Shown one piece after another: positions 1 through 8,643 of a stretch of 64,000 bases of DNA (position 1 is its first letter; each line of letters opens with the position of its first letter). Below the pieces are notes generated by a model. The model was not told the origin of the DNA, did no database searches, and was given only the letters and a program-made list of their open reading frames with translations. Source of the DNA: Gluconobacter thailandicus F149-1 = NBRC 100600 (GTDB lineage: Bacteria; Pseudomonadota; Alphaproteobacteria; Acetobacterales; Acetobacteraceae); contig NZ_BANH01000028.1 in NCBI RefSeq assembly GCF_000964465.1, forward strand, positions 62,001-126,000, given 5' to 3'. The translations under genes were made by a program, and so were the position numbers.

Positions 1-1
1 C

Positions 2-1729
2 CTCTCCCTGAACGGGGTCTATGCCGACCATCTGACTGAAGACGTCACAAGTTCCATCAATCTGAGCTTTGACCATCAGGATCAGATCAGCCTTCAGGGC
101 CCGGCGCGGGGAATAGTGACAATACCAGCCGGGAATGCCTATTCGCCCTTTTCACAAGATGTTCTGCTTTATCGTAGCTTCAGCAATGTCCGCCCTCTTC
201 AACAAACGGGACACACTGACACAGGCCATGCAGGACTGAACTTCAACGGTAACCTCGGAAGCTGGAAATGGAATGGCGAGGGCAGCTACGACTATGCACG
301 AACAGTAACAGAAAGCCAGACCGGCCTCTCCCTGACAACGGCCCAGGCGGCTCTGAACAACGGAGACCTGTCCTTCGATCCATGGTCTACAATCTCGTCA
401 TCATGGCTCAACAGTCGACTGGTCAATCATGGTCGTACGACCAGCAATCAGGGCCAGATCAGCGGCCTGCTGTCCGGCCCAGTTTTTTCTCTCCCGGCAG
501 GTGAAGCTTCAACAAGTATCGCCGCGACCGGGATACTCAGCAAACAGAACGCAGCATCTTCTGTTAACGGGGTTACATCCCGGTCATCGATCAGCCGAGA
601 TATAGGAACCCTGCGGATCAACGGGGATCTGCCGATCGCCAACAGCAAGCAGCATGTCCTGTCCTTTCTCGGAAAACTTGATGCCAACGTGAATGGTGCA
701 GTGAGCCAGGTCTCCCATTTTGGAACACTCGGCACCCTCGGCGGCGGTATCACGTGGTCCCCGACAAGCTGGGTCCAGCTTCCCTTCTCGGTTCTACAAC
801 AAACAGAGGCCCCGGCAGCTTCATCTCTCGTCGCCCCAACCATCGAGACGCCAAACGTCACGACCTATGATTATGTGCGCGGTGAATCCGTGCAGGTCAC
901 AACCATTTCCGGCGGCAATCGCAATCTTCATTCCGCAGACCGTCACGAGCTCAGTCTGGGCGTCATTCTCTCCCCGCCTTTTCTGGAAGGATCACGCCTG
1001 CACCTCAACTATGTGCATGACAACACACACAATCCCGTTCTTTCACTCCCGACCGCCACAGCAGCTATTCAGGATGCGTTTCCCGACAACTATCAGCGCA
1101 ACGCAAGCGGTGTTCTTGAAACCGTAGATCTGCGACCCGTGAATGCCAACAACGAGAAACGCACCGAGTGGAATGCCACCTTCTCGCTTTCCCGTCCCTT
1201 TGGAGACGATCATGAGGCGGCCGGTCATAAAAGACATGCCGGAGGTGGCGCCGAAGGACGATACTACGTTGTCCTGACACAGGTCTGGCGTCTTGATGAT
1301 ACCATCAGGCTACGCTCCGGGTTGCCGGCCATTGATCTGCTGAATGGTGGCACCATCGGAGGGACGGGCGGAAAACCGAAACACGAAGTTGAACTTCAGG
1401 CTGGCGCTTACAAAAATGGTTTTGGCGTGCGACTGGATGGAAAATGGCAGTCCGGCACCACCACACTCGGAAGCACCTCAGCGGGAAGCCTCTATTTCAG
1501 CAGCCTCGCAACACTCGATCTTTCCGTCTTCGTGACACTGGGAGATATGCCGCATTGGCAGAATCGGAACTGGGCAAAAAACTTTCGTATCATGCTGTCG
1601 CTGGACAACGTCTCCAACAATCGCATTCACGCGCATAACGGGCTGGGCATCACCCCTGCAGGCTATCAACCTGCTTTCATGGACCCGATCGGACGCACGA
1701 TTGGCCTTTCTCTACGCAAGACACTCTGA
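2..1729 (+). CDS. TonB-dependent receptor, C-terminal part (5' end outside window)
   Basis: This is the last 575 codons of an outer-membrane protein whose start lies before the window. The frame is open from base 2, so the GTG at 116 is an internal valine and not a start. The chain is rich in alternating polar and aromatic residues and in Asn, Gly and Ser, as expected of a beta barrel. It ends in IGRTIGLSLRKTL, the strand-like C-terminus typical of TonB-dependent receptors. Such receptors import siderophores, cobalamin or sugars using the TonB-ExbBD motor. The plug domain and TonB box are not visible here, so the substrate cannot be inferred. The family call is based on the overall barrel character and the C-terminus. 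Confidence 0.75.
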   Translation, partial: LSLNGVYADHLTEDVTSSINLSFDHQDQISLQGPARGIVTIPAGNAYSPFSQDVLLYRSFSNVRPLQQTGHTDTGHAGLNFNGNLGSWKWNGEGSYDYARTVTESQTGLSLTTAQAALNNGDLSFDPWSTISSSWLNSRLVNHGRTTSNQGQISGLLSGPVFSLPAGEASTSIAATGILSKQNAASSVNGVTSRSSISRDIGTLRINGDLPIANSKQHVLSFLGKLDANVNGAVSQVSHFGTLGTLGGGITWSPTSWVQLPFSVLQQTEAPAASSLVAPTIETPNVTTYDYVRGESVQVTTISGGNRNLHSADRHELSLGVILSPPFLEGSRLHLNYVHDNTHNPVLSLPTATAAIQDAFPDNYQRNASGVLETVDLRPVNANNEKRTEWNATFSLSRPFGDDHEAAGHKRHAGGGAEGRYYVVLTQVWRLDDTIRLRSGLPAIDLLNGGTIGGTGGKPKHEVELQAGAYKNGFGVRLDGKWQSGTTTLGSTSAGSLYFSSLATLDLSVFVTLGDMPHWQNRNWAKNFRIMLSLDNVSNNRIHAHNGLGITPAGYQPAFMDPIGRTIGLSLRKTL

Positions 1730-2785
1730 CGCAGGATGGCTTCCGTATACTGAATCCAGGAAGCAGGCGACGCTACATGCGCAGCAGTAGTTCATGGATC
1801 CTGCGAGACTCAAGCGCCTGTCTGGCATTGGATACCACTGAGCCTGCAATATGTTCCGCGTACTGGAAGATATTCTCCATATCAATTCAGACGGTATATC
1901 TCGCCATGCTTTTCTCTATTTTCCGGCAACTATCCGATCGTCTGTTTTTAACAGTTTTTTAATTCTATTGGCAGATGAAACAACGTTTGGTCAGCTATTT
2001 CCAAGATATTTTGATATACTCCCTTGGGCAGGGCATTTTCACAGCGCGCAGCCCCCCATCATCTTTCGCCTCTTTCACGATTTCGAATGACACGCATTTT
2101 CGAAAGGCGACTGAAACAACAGGCCAGCACGGTCCTATTTTTCTACTTCCAAGACAATACGGGGCAGAATAAGGCGCCAGAAATTCCTGGTTTTCTGGAA
2201 ATTTTTTCCATTCTAATCAATGACCTCACGACTGACCCTATGTACCTCGCACACATGTGCAATGTTCGGTCATAAAATGTGAGTTTTGATTTTCGCTTAA
2301 AAGCCTATTTCTGAGGCCCATATATGACAACGATCTGACAGTGATGAAAGTTTCCATACCCTGATGTCGGACGCAAAACGGTCTCAACAGCCTCTGAAAG
2401 CGGTCCGCAGTCGACGTGTCATGAGAAATGTAGGCGTACTGCTGGGAGGACGCGCCATCAACGCTCCACACAGCCGCATCCATATTTGGCCGACAACTCA
2501 TCTACTCGGAAGTCACGGATGTGAGTTGATCGCCATGATGTATCCATTCGCCCGGACGATGAGTGATCTGTGGATTTTAAATTCTGGCAGACCAGTTCTG
2601 AAATATGGGTTGCACCTCCTGACCAGCCTCAATTCCGCTCTGGCTCTGACATTCAATCATATCGGTACGCCTGGCGTTGGAACCTATGTGGGGTCAGCCA
2701 GATCGCCTCTGGCATCGCCCAGCCAACATCCATTATCCAAACAAACGTTTATCCGGAAATGGGTCACCTCTGGCGTGAGTTCGCC
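1730..2785. other. Gene-poor stretch of about 1 kb
   Basis: I see no convincing gene here. It is more AT-rich than its neighbours and holds only short overlapping open frames on both strands. A + strand frame at 2364-2789 (141 codons) and an open stretch just 5' of the next gene have no family I recognise and could be decayed coding sequence. Any promoter for the sphingolipid genes downstream would have to lie here, but I cannot place one with confidence. Confidence 0.5.
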
Positions 2786-3151
2786 ATGACACACCTGTAT
2801 CGCCTTATCCTTCTGGCGGCCTTGGCAGTGAGCAGCATTGGCGCCTGCCTGCCAATCGCAACCCTTCTCTCTGGAAAACCCCTCCTTCAGTTCTATATTG
2901 GTAAGAGCGGAGCCATGCAGACGCTTCCCGTAATCCTGTGGCTACTGGCCGCGGAGGTCGTGGTGGTCTGGAGGCTTCCGCGGGAGCCTTTGTTTTTCAG
3001 AACCAACTGCTCCAGCCCGGCAAGATCAGTCCGCCTGTTAGACTGCCTCGTTTTCTTTCCCAAACTTGCGCTGGCTGTTCGTCGCTACGGACTGATCGGT
3101 CTGGAGCTTTTACTTGTCCTTCGAACCCCTACATTGCGGACGGCAAATTGA
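2786..3151 (+). CDS. Small membrane protein of unknown function
   Basis: This 121-residue frame is not a family I recognise. It starts MTHLYRLILL and has two clearly hydrophobic stretches, at about residues 3-28 and 45-62, so it is probably an inner-membrane protein. A third weaker hydrophobic patch sits near the C-terminus. The frame is open upstream to 2570, but the ATG at 2786 starts directly at the first hydrophobic helix. Its stop lies two bases before the ATG of the next gene, which suggests translational coupling and is the main reason to think it is real. It could also be the 3' remnant of a longer decayed gene. Confidence 0.45.
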   Translation: MTHLYRLILLAALAVSSIGACLPIATLLSGKPLLQFYIGKSGAMQTLPVILWLLAAEVVVVWRLPREPLFFRTNCSSPARSVRLLDCLVFFPKLALAVRRYGLIGLELLLVLRTPTLRTAN

Positions 3152-3153
3152 CT

Positions 3154-4284
3154 ATGAAAGTCGTCTTTCCTCTGATTGCACAGCGTCATCAGACGCTGCA
3201 TGCCCTGCCGATTGCGCTCGAAATGTCGGCCCGGTATCCCGAAATTTCCGTACATGTCGCCTGCCTGACCAGCAGCCATCTTGAACTGGCGCGCTCCCTG
3301 GCAACGCTCTATCCGGAGTCACGCGTTCAGTTCGATCTTCTTCCTATCTCGGAAAACCTGCGTCATCGCATTGAGGCTCAGGGCCTGCGTGTGCTTGACA
3401 GACTTCTGGGGCTTTTCTTTTCCCGCCGGTATTTTCGCGGCTTTGAAGCAATTATCGTTCCGGAAGCGACGTCCCTGCAACTTCGCAATATGGGCGTCCG
3501 CACGCCCCGCATGATCTGGACTGGTCATGGAGCCGGGGATCGTGCCATCGGCTTCGCAAAGCATCTGCGAAAGTTTGATTACCTGCTCGTACCCGGCCGG
3601 AAGGTCGAAGATCGCATGTTGAAGAAAGGCATTATTCGCCCAGGTTTCTATCATCGTGGAACATACGCGAAATTTGACCTGGTTCGGCGAATGCATGCCC
3701 GCAGACAGCCACTCTTCAGCAACAATCGTCCGACCGTTCTGTACAATCCACACTTTGTGCAGAAATTTTCTTCTTGGAAGGCTATGGGGCGCGACCTGCT
3801 GGACTTCTTTGCCCGACAGGACCAGTACAATGTGATCTTTGCACCCCACTTCCGCCTCTTTGACAATAATCGTGATGAGGGAGAAGCTCTCAAACGTGAT
3901 TATGAGAGTGTTCCGCACCTTATCGTGGATCCAGGAAGTCAACGCAGTATCGACATGACCTACACCATGGGTGCAGATCTCTATCTCGGGGATGTCAGCA
4001 GTCAAGTGGCAGAATTCATGATAAAACCCCGGCCTTGTCTGTTTCTGAATGCTCATGAAGCAGACTGGCAGAACAACCCGAATTATCAGTCATGGACGCT
4101 TGGGCCTGTTACGGATAATATCGCCCATCCGGCTGAGGAAATTGTTAAGGCGTTTGAGACACACTCACGTTTTCTTGAGATTCAGCGCCAATATGTACTA
4201 GAGACATTCGAAACTCTAGGCGAACAGCCTACGGCCCCCGCTGCTGCGGATGCCATTGTCGATTTTTTACAGAAAGCCGCCTGA
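3154..4284 (+). CDS. CDP-glycerol glycerophosphotransferase-like transferase
   Basis: A 376-residue protein resembling the C-terminal catalytic part of the TagB/TagF glycerophosphotransferase family. The family hallmark near the C-terminus is present: GADLYLGDVSSQVAEF followed by PRPCLFLN, the usual nucleotide-diphosphate-alditol binding region. It also has NPHF and FAPHFR segments resembling the family's TxR/HP motifs. I chose the ATG at 3154 because the first strand of the fold (MKVVFPLI) begins there; the longer frame from 2938 adds an unrelated leader that overlaps the upstream gene. Its stop overlaps the start of the acyl-AMP ligase gene by one base. In this context it may transfer a phospho-alditol or phosphosugar headgroup to a ceramide. 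That role is inference; no ortholog can be tested here. Confidence 0.7.
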   Translation: MKVVFPLIAQRHQTLHALPIALEMSARYPEISVHVACLTSSHLELARSLATLYPESRVQFDLLPISENLRHRIEAQGLRVLDRLLGLFFSRRYFRGFEAIIVPEATSLQLRNMGVRTPRMIWTGHGAGDRAIGFAKHLRKFDYLLVPGRKVEDRMLKKGIIRPGFYHRGTYAKFDLVRRMHARRQPLFSNNRPTVLYNPHFVQKFSSWKAMGRDLLDFFARQDQYNVIFAPHFRLFDNNRDEGEALKRDYESVPHLIVDPGSQRSIDMTYTMGADLYLGDVSSQVAEFMIKPRPCLFLNAHEADWQNNPNYQSWTLGPVTDNIAHPAEEIVKAFETHSRFLEIQRQYVLETFETLGEQPTAPAAADAIVDFLQKAA

Positions 4285-6092
4285 TGTCCGGCGACCCTAA
4301 TGGAGCTAGTCTAGGTTTGACCGAGGACAACCAGAACCCCATCACCCATCCCGCTCCAACGCCCAGCCGCTCTGGTCTGGTCAGACGGTACGGAAACTTC
4401 CCAAGCTTCGCTGCAGCACTTGATTATGCAGCCCAGGGCGAGAGTGGATTCAACATCTACTCCGGACGTGGCCAGCTTCTGGAAGCTCTGCCCTACCGCG
4501 TTCTGCGGGAACAGGCGGTCTCGATGGCCCGACGTCTTCTGGGTCTTGGACTGGCTCCCGGAGACCGGGTCGCGATTGTTGCGGAAAGCGATGGCGATTT
4601 CGCCCGCATTTTCTTCGGTTGTCAGTATGCCGGTCTGGTTCCTGCTCCCCTTCCGCTTCCTGTCGCCTTTGGTGGCAAGGAAGGATATGTGTCCACGCTT
4701 CGTGGCATGATCCAGGTTGCGGCTGCTCGTGCCGTTGTTGTGCCGGATGTGATTGGAAGCTGGACGTCTGATATCGTTGACGGCCTGGACCTGATCTTTG
4801 GCGGTTCGCCTGCCGACCTTCATCGCCATGCCGAAGCCAGCGTCGAACTGCCGGAAATCCGGTCTGAAGACCTGTCCTATCTACAGTTTTCATCAGGCAG
4901 CACCCGCTTCCCGATGGGCGTCTCCGTGACGCAGGCTGCCGGCATGGCCAATGCCCGTGCCATTGCCCGGGACGGCCTGAAGGTTCATCCGGCAGAAGAC
5001 CCGCGTGATGATCGCTGTGTGTCCTGGCTCCCGCTTTATCATGACATGGGACTGGTCGGGTTTTTCCTGACGCCACTCACATGCCAGTTGACGGTCGATC
5101 TGCTGCCGACGCGTGAATTTGCCCGTCGCCCCCATGTCTGGCTGGACCTGATCTCGCGGAACCGTGGTACGATCGCCTACAGCCCGTCGTTCGGATACGA
5201 GCTCTGCTCACGTCGTAGCGGTCAGGCCGAACTGGATCTCTCATGCTGGCGCATCGCTGGCATCGGCGGTGACATGATCCGCCACCATATCCTTGAAGGT
5301 TTCGCTGAGCGTTTTGCTTCTAATGGTTTTGATGCACGCGCTTTCGTCGCCAGTTATGGCATGGCAGAAGCCACGCTCGCCATTAGTTTTGCTCCGCTGA
5401 ACACTGGCATCCAGACAGATACGATCGACCTGCGGACTCTGGAGAAAGATGGCCTCGCCCAGCCCTCCAACGACCCGTCTCATGCTCTTCGGACATTCGT
5501 ACTCTGCGGCGAACCGCTCCCTGAGCATGAAATTGAGGTTCGCGACCCGTCAGGTAAGGTCCAGCCTGACCGCCATGTCGGCTGCGTTTTCGTTCGTGGC
5601 CCCAGCCTGATGTGCGGCTACTTCCGTCGTCCGGAAGAGACAGAAGCTGTTCTGGACGCTGATGGCTGGCTGAATACAGGCGATCTTGGCTATCATCTGA
5701 ATGGCCAGATCGTCGTCACAGGCCGTGCCAAGGATCTGATCATCATCAATGGCCGCAATATCTGGCCTCAGGATCTTGAGTGGTCCGCTGAAAGCGAAAT
5801 CAGCACCCTGCGATCACGTGACGTCGCTGTTTTTTCGGTTGAAACAGAAACCGGCGAGAGCATTGTGGCTCTGGTGCAATGTCGCGCCACCGAAGAAGAA
5901 AACCGCAACAGCCTGCGCGACGAAGTCACCAGCCTCTTCCGTCGTCAGCATGGCGTTGATGTCCGGGTGGTTCTGGTACCACCTCGCACGCTTCCACAGA
6001 CGTCTTCCGGAAAACTGACGCGTGCTCGCGCCAAGGCAATGCTACTCTCGGGTCAGTTTGACCTGGAACAGGCTGCAAGTTCAGCGGTCTGA
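4284..6092 (+). CDS. Fatty acyl-AMP ligase / acyl-ACP synthetase of sphingolipid synthesis
   Basis: A 602-residue member of the ANL adenylating superfamily, of the fatty acyl-AMP ligase type. Visible motifs are the phosphate-binding loop at about 197-212 (SSGSTRFPMG, with RF replacing the usual G-x), GWLNTGDLGY near 460, the hinge GRAKDLIIINGRNIWPQDLE near 480, and SSGKL near 573, whose lysine is the usual catalytic one. The ATG overlaps the preceding stop by one base. With the dedicated ACP and serine palmitoyltransferase genes just downstream, it most likely activates a fatty acid as acyl-AMP and loads it on that ACP, as the acyl-ACP synthetase of the Caulobacter sphingolipid cluster does. 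Chain-length preference cannot be read from sequence. Confidence 0.88.
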   Translation: MSGDPNGASLGLTEDNQNPITHPAPTPSRSGLVRRYGNFPSFAAALDYAAQGESGFNIYSGRGQLLEALPYRVLREQAVSMARRLLGLGLAPGDRVAIVAESDGDFARIFFGCQYAGLVPAPLPLPVAFGGKEGYVSTLRGMIQVAAARAVVVPDVIGSWTSDIVDGLDLIFGGSPADLHRHAEASVELPEIRSEDLSYLQFSSGSTRFPMGVSVTQAAGMANARAIARDGLKVHPAEDPRDDRCVSWLPLYHDMGLVGFFLTPLTCQLTVDLLPTREFARRPHVWLDLISRNRGTIAYSPSFGYELCSRRSGQAELDLSCWRIAGIGGDMIRHHILEGFAERFASNGFDARAFVASYGMAEATLAISFAPLNTGIQTDTIDLRTLEKDGLAQPSNDPSHALRTFVLCGEPLPEHEIEVRDPSGKVQPDRHVGCVFVRGPSLMCGYFRRPEETEAVLDADGWLNTGDLGYHLNGQIVVTGRAKDLIIINGRNIWPQDLEWSAESEISTLRSRDVAVFSVETETGESIVALVQCRATEEENRNSLRDEVTSLFRRQHGVDVRVVLVPPRTLPQTSSGKLTRARAKAMLLSGQFDLEQAASSAV

Positions 6093-6099
6093 AAAACAT

Positions 6100-6135
6100 C
6101 AGTCCGCCCCCTTGCACAGAAGGGGTAGCGGACTG
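6100..6135 (+). promoter_or_regulatory. Strong RNA hairpin between the acyl-AMP ligase and ACP genes
   Basis: Left arm CAGTCCGCCCCTT (6100-6113, read with its run of C) pairs with AAGGGG (6120-6125) and GCGGACTG (6128-6135), with a two-base TA bulge. That is 14 pairs around a six-base loop. No U-tract follows, so it is not a normal intrinsic terminator. It could be an mRNA processing or stability element that adjusts the ratio of ligase to carrier protein. Confidence 0.6.
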
Positions 6136-6194
6136 ACGTGCTTTGACGCATAAAGCGTCCCCAAAACTGCATAGAAGACCGAGAGTTCAATTTC

Positions 6195-6449
6195 ATGACT
6201 GACAGCGTCGCCGGCATCTCCGGCATGATCATCGAAAAACTGCTCGCCAACCCGAAAGTTCCTCGGGACATCAATGGCAACAGCAAGATCGTCGAAGATC
6301 TGGCTTTCGATAGCCTGGCTGTCATGAACTTCGTCATGGAAATTGAAGACGAACTGGATGTTTCGGTCCCGCTGGACAAGCTGGCCGACATCCGGACCAT
6401 CAACGATCTGGCTGCATGCCTGCATACCCTCAAGGCCAGCCAAGCGTGA
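6195..6449 (+). CDS. Dedicated acyl carrier protein of sphingolipid synthesis
   Basis: An 84-residue acyl carrier protein. The phosphopantetheine attachment motif is LAFDSLAVMNF, with Ser40 in DSL. The acidic helix II and overall length are typical. It is distinct from the housekeeping AcpP gene at 21.2 kb, whose site is GADSLDTVE. It sits between the acyl-AMP ligase and serine palmitoyltransferase genes, and its stop overlaps the next start in GTGA. The likely role is to carry the acyl chain that serine palmitoyltransferase condenses with serine, as in the Caulobacter and Sphingomonas sphingolipid loci. A hairpin lies 60 bases upstream of the start. Confidence 0.9.
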   Translation: MTDSVAGISGMIIEKLLANPKVPRDINGNSKIVEDLAFDSLAVMNFVMEIEDELDVSVPLDKLADIRTINDLAACLHTLKASQA

Positions 6450-7639
6450 TCGATATCTTCGCCAAGCACGCGGCGCTTCGTACGGCCTACGAGGGGCTTA
6501 CCGCAGTCTCACCGCGCAATCCCTTTGAAGTTGTGATCGAACGACCGCTGTCGGCCACGGTCGGACTTATTGAAGGCCGTGAGACGCTACTGTTCGGCAC
6601 CAACAACTATCTTGGTCTGAGTCAGTCTACACGTGCGGTCGAAGCGGCCGTTGAAACTGCCCGCACCATGGGCGTTGGCACAACGGGTTCCCGAATTGCC
6701 AATGGTACGTTCGGTCTGCACCAGCGCCTTGAAAAGCGTCTTGCGTCATTCTTTGGTCGCAAGCACTGCATGGTGTTCTCCACCGGATATCAGGCTAATC
6801 TGGGCACAATTTCCGCGCTCGTGAACAAGGACGATGTCCTGCTTCTCGATGCTGACAGCCATGCCAGCATTTATGATGGTGCAAAGCTTTCCGGCGCGCA
6901 GGTCATCCGGTTCCGCCACAATGATCCGGTTGATCTGGAAAAGCGTCTTGCACGCCTGAAAGATCATCCCGGCGCGAAGCTGATTATTGCTGAGGGCATC
7001 TATTCCATGACGGGGAATGTTGCCCCGCTGGACAAGTTTGTGGACATCAAGACGCGTCACGGCGCTTACCTGATGGCAGACGAAGCGCATTCCTTCGGCG
7101 TTCTGGGTGAAAATGGCCGCGGTGTGGCAGAAATGCAGGGCTGTGAAGATGGCATCGACTTTATTGTCGGCACCTTCTCCAAGTCTCTTGGTACGGTCGG
7201 TGGGTACTGCATTACGGACCACGATGGCGTGGACCTGATGCGCCTGTGCTCTCGTCCCTACATGTTCACGGCTTCCCTGCCTCCGGAAATCATCGCAGCG
7301 ACCCTTGCCGCTCTGGATGACATGGAAGCGCGCCCGGAACTGCGCGTAAAACTCCAGGAAAACGCCGCTCGTCTGCACGCAGGCCTCAAGGCAGCGGGTC
7401 TCCAGACAGGGGAGCATGTTTCTCCAGTTGTGGCAGTTACGCTTGAGAACATTCCGCAGGCTGTGGGCTTCTGGAATGCCCTGCTGGAAAACGGCGTGTA
7501 TGTGAACCTGTCTCTTCCACCAGCAACGCCTGACAACCGCCCTCTCCTGCGGTGCTCCGTCATGGCAGCGCACAGCGCGGAAGAAATCGACAAAGCAACT
7601 GCCGTCTTCAAAGCTGTCGCAGAACACTTCCATGCCTGA
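6446..7639 (+). CDS. spt: Serine palmitoyltransferase
   Basis: A 397-residue PLP enzyme of the alpha-oxoamine synthase family. It condenses L-serine with an acyl thioester to give 3-ketosphinganine, the committed step of sphingolipid synthesis. The PLP lysine is Lys246 in GTFSKSLG; Asp212 and His215 (DEAHSFGVLG) and His139 (DADSHAS) match the cofactor-binding residues. The GTG at 6446 is the best start because it overlaps the ACP stop in GTGA and gives the N-terminus expected of soluble bacterial enzymes. The preceding ACP and acyl-AMP ligase genes favour this call over 8-amino-7-oxononanoate synthase or 2-amino-3-ketobutyrate ligase. Ceramide synthase and 3-ketosphinganine reductase genes are not in the window. 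Confidence 0.9.
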   Translation: MIDIFAKHAALRTAYEGLTAVSPRNPFEVVIERPLSATVGLIEGRETLLFGTNNYLGLSQSTRAVEAAVETARTMGVGTTGSRIANGTFGLHQRLEKRLASFFGRKHCMVFSTGYQANLGTISALVNKDDVLLLDADSHASIYDGAKLSGAQVIRFRHNDPVDLEKRLARLKDHPGAKLIIAEGIYSMTGNVAPLDKFVDIKTRHGAYLMADEAHSFGVLGENGRGVAEMQGCEDGIDFIVGTFSKSLGTVGGYCITDHDGVDLMRLCSRPYMFTASLPPEIIAATLAALDDMEARPELRVKLQENAARLHAGLKAAGLQTGEHVSPVVAVTLENIPQAVGFWNALLENGVYVNLSLPPATPDNRPLLRCSVMAAHSAEEIDKATAVFKAVAEHFHA

Positions 7640-7662
7640 AGACCTGCATCTTCAAGCATGAG

Positions 7663-7693
7663 AAAGGGGACCTTTTCTAAGGTCCCCTTTTTT
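7663..7693. terminator. Bidirectional intrinsic terminator
   Basis: An 11-pair stem (AAGGGGACCTT / AAGGTCCCCTT) with a short loop is followed by T residues on the + strand and preceded by A residues, so it can act on both strands. It separates the spt gene from the convergent nucleotidyltransferase-like gene. Confidence 0.9.
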
Positions 7694-7698
7694 GTATC

Positions 7699-8643
7699 TT
7701 AACCTGGCGACTGAGCCTGTTTCTTCAAACGCTGCATGCGCCGTAGGAGAACTGGAAGGAAGACAAGCGGGTGTTTCCGCTCTCTTTCAGAAAGGCTCAG
7801 ATCCACTCCCGTGTGCCGCTGGATCTTCCAAGCGAGATAGGACGCTCCGTTCTCAAATGTGAAGGCAGCTTTTATCAGGCGGACAACATTCCGGGGCTTG
7901 CCGGTCTGGCCTACCAAAGCCCACCGTCGGGCGGCTCGCTTTCGAGCTACAGAAGAGAGAACAGGCTCCAGCATATTGCCGATTGCCGAATAACGCAGAT
8001 GAGCGCGCGCCCACCCTAACGGTAACATCGCTGCAAACCGGTCTTCCTGACCGGCGATCAGACTGTGCCCCCGCCCCTTCTTCTCAACCCGCAGTTCAGA
8101 ATCATATGTTCGCGCGAAAAGGGACTGCCAGTATTCAACGGCCGTCATGCGTGACTGCCCAAGAAGAGCAGCCCAGCAGGACGCTGTCGTAACGCATCGC
8201 GCAATCAGATCGAGAAGCGTATCTGCTGCTTTTTCATCCCGCACCCAAATGAGCCTGACAGGCTGACAGAACCTGGCCCACAGGGTTGTGTCCAGCGTGC
8301 CGAGGGTTGTGCGCTCTTCAAACTGCTGCCGTGAAAGGACGGCGATCTTGGCACGAAGGATACGCTCTCCGGCCTTGAACTCCGCATAGCGGACATTGGG
8401 CGGCAACAGGAGGTTGCCAGTGCGGGAGATCAGGCCGCCTGTAAAGCCGGAGGCATTTTCCGTCACAATATAGAAATCGAGAATACCCTCGAAATCTTCC
8501 GTCCTCAGGACAGAACCGTAAAACAGAATTCCAAGAGGCATCTGTGGGCAGGCAGACGCCACAGCGTCCGCGAAAGCCACGACATCTGGGTGAACCGGGG
8601 TCGTCAGTTCCCCGATCAGAAATTTTTCAAGCGCATCAGGCAT
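7699..8643 (-). CDS. Nucleotidyltransferase-like protein next to lipid kinase
   Basis: A 314-residue protein I cannot place firmly. Near the N-terminus it has ILFYGSVLRTEDFEGILDFYIV (Gly43-Ser44, then Asp56), which resembles the GS...DxD signature of the nucleotidyltransferase fold, though the second Asp is replaced by Tyr58. The rest is helical and basic, with no signal peptide. The ATG at 8643 is preferred to the upstream ATG at 8715 because it overlaps the kinase stop by only eight bases. The tight pairing with the lipid kinase gene and the position opposite spt suggest a role in modifying a ceramide phosphate. That role is inference from context; the fold assignment is tentative. Confidence 0.6.
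   Translation of the reverse strand: MPDALEKFLIGELTTPVHPDVVAFADAVASACPQMPLGILFYGSVLRTEDFEGILDFYIVTENASGFTGGLISRTGNLLLPPNVRYAEFKAGERILRAKIAVLSRQQFEERTTLGTLDTTLWARFCQPVRLIWVRDEKAADTLLDLIARCVTTASCWAALLGQSRMTAVEYWQSLFARTYDSELRVEKKGRGHSLIAGQEDRFAAMLPLGWARAHLRYSAIGNMLEPVLSSVARKRAARRWALVGQTGKPRNVVRLIKAAFTFENGASYLAWKIQRHTGVDLSLSERERKHPLVFLPVLLRRMQRLKKQAQSPG

Noticed and set aside
116-1729. GTG at 116 as the start of the first gene
   Set aside because: The frame is open to base 2 and the residues before 116 are protein-like, so the gene begins before the window.
6446-7639. 8-amino-7-oxononanoate synthase (BioF) instead of serine palmitoyltransferase
   Set aside because: The gene overlaps a dedicated ACP gene and lies with an acyl-AMP ligase and lipid kinase; bioB is far away and no other biotin genes are near.
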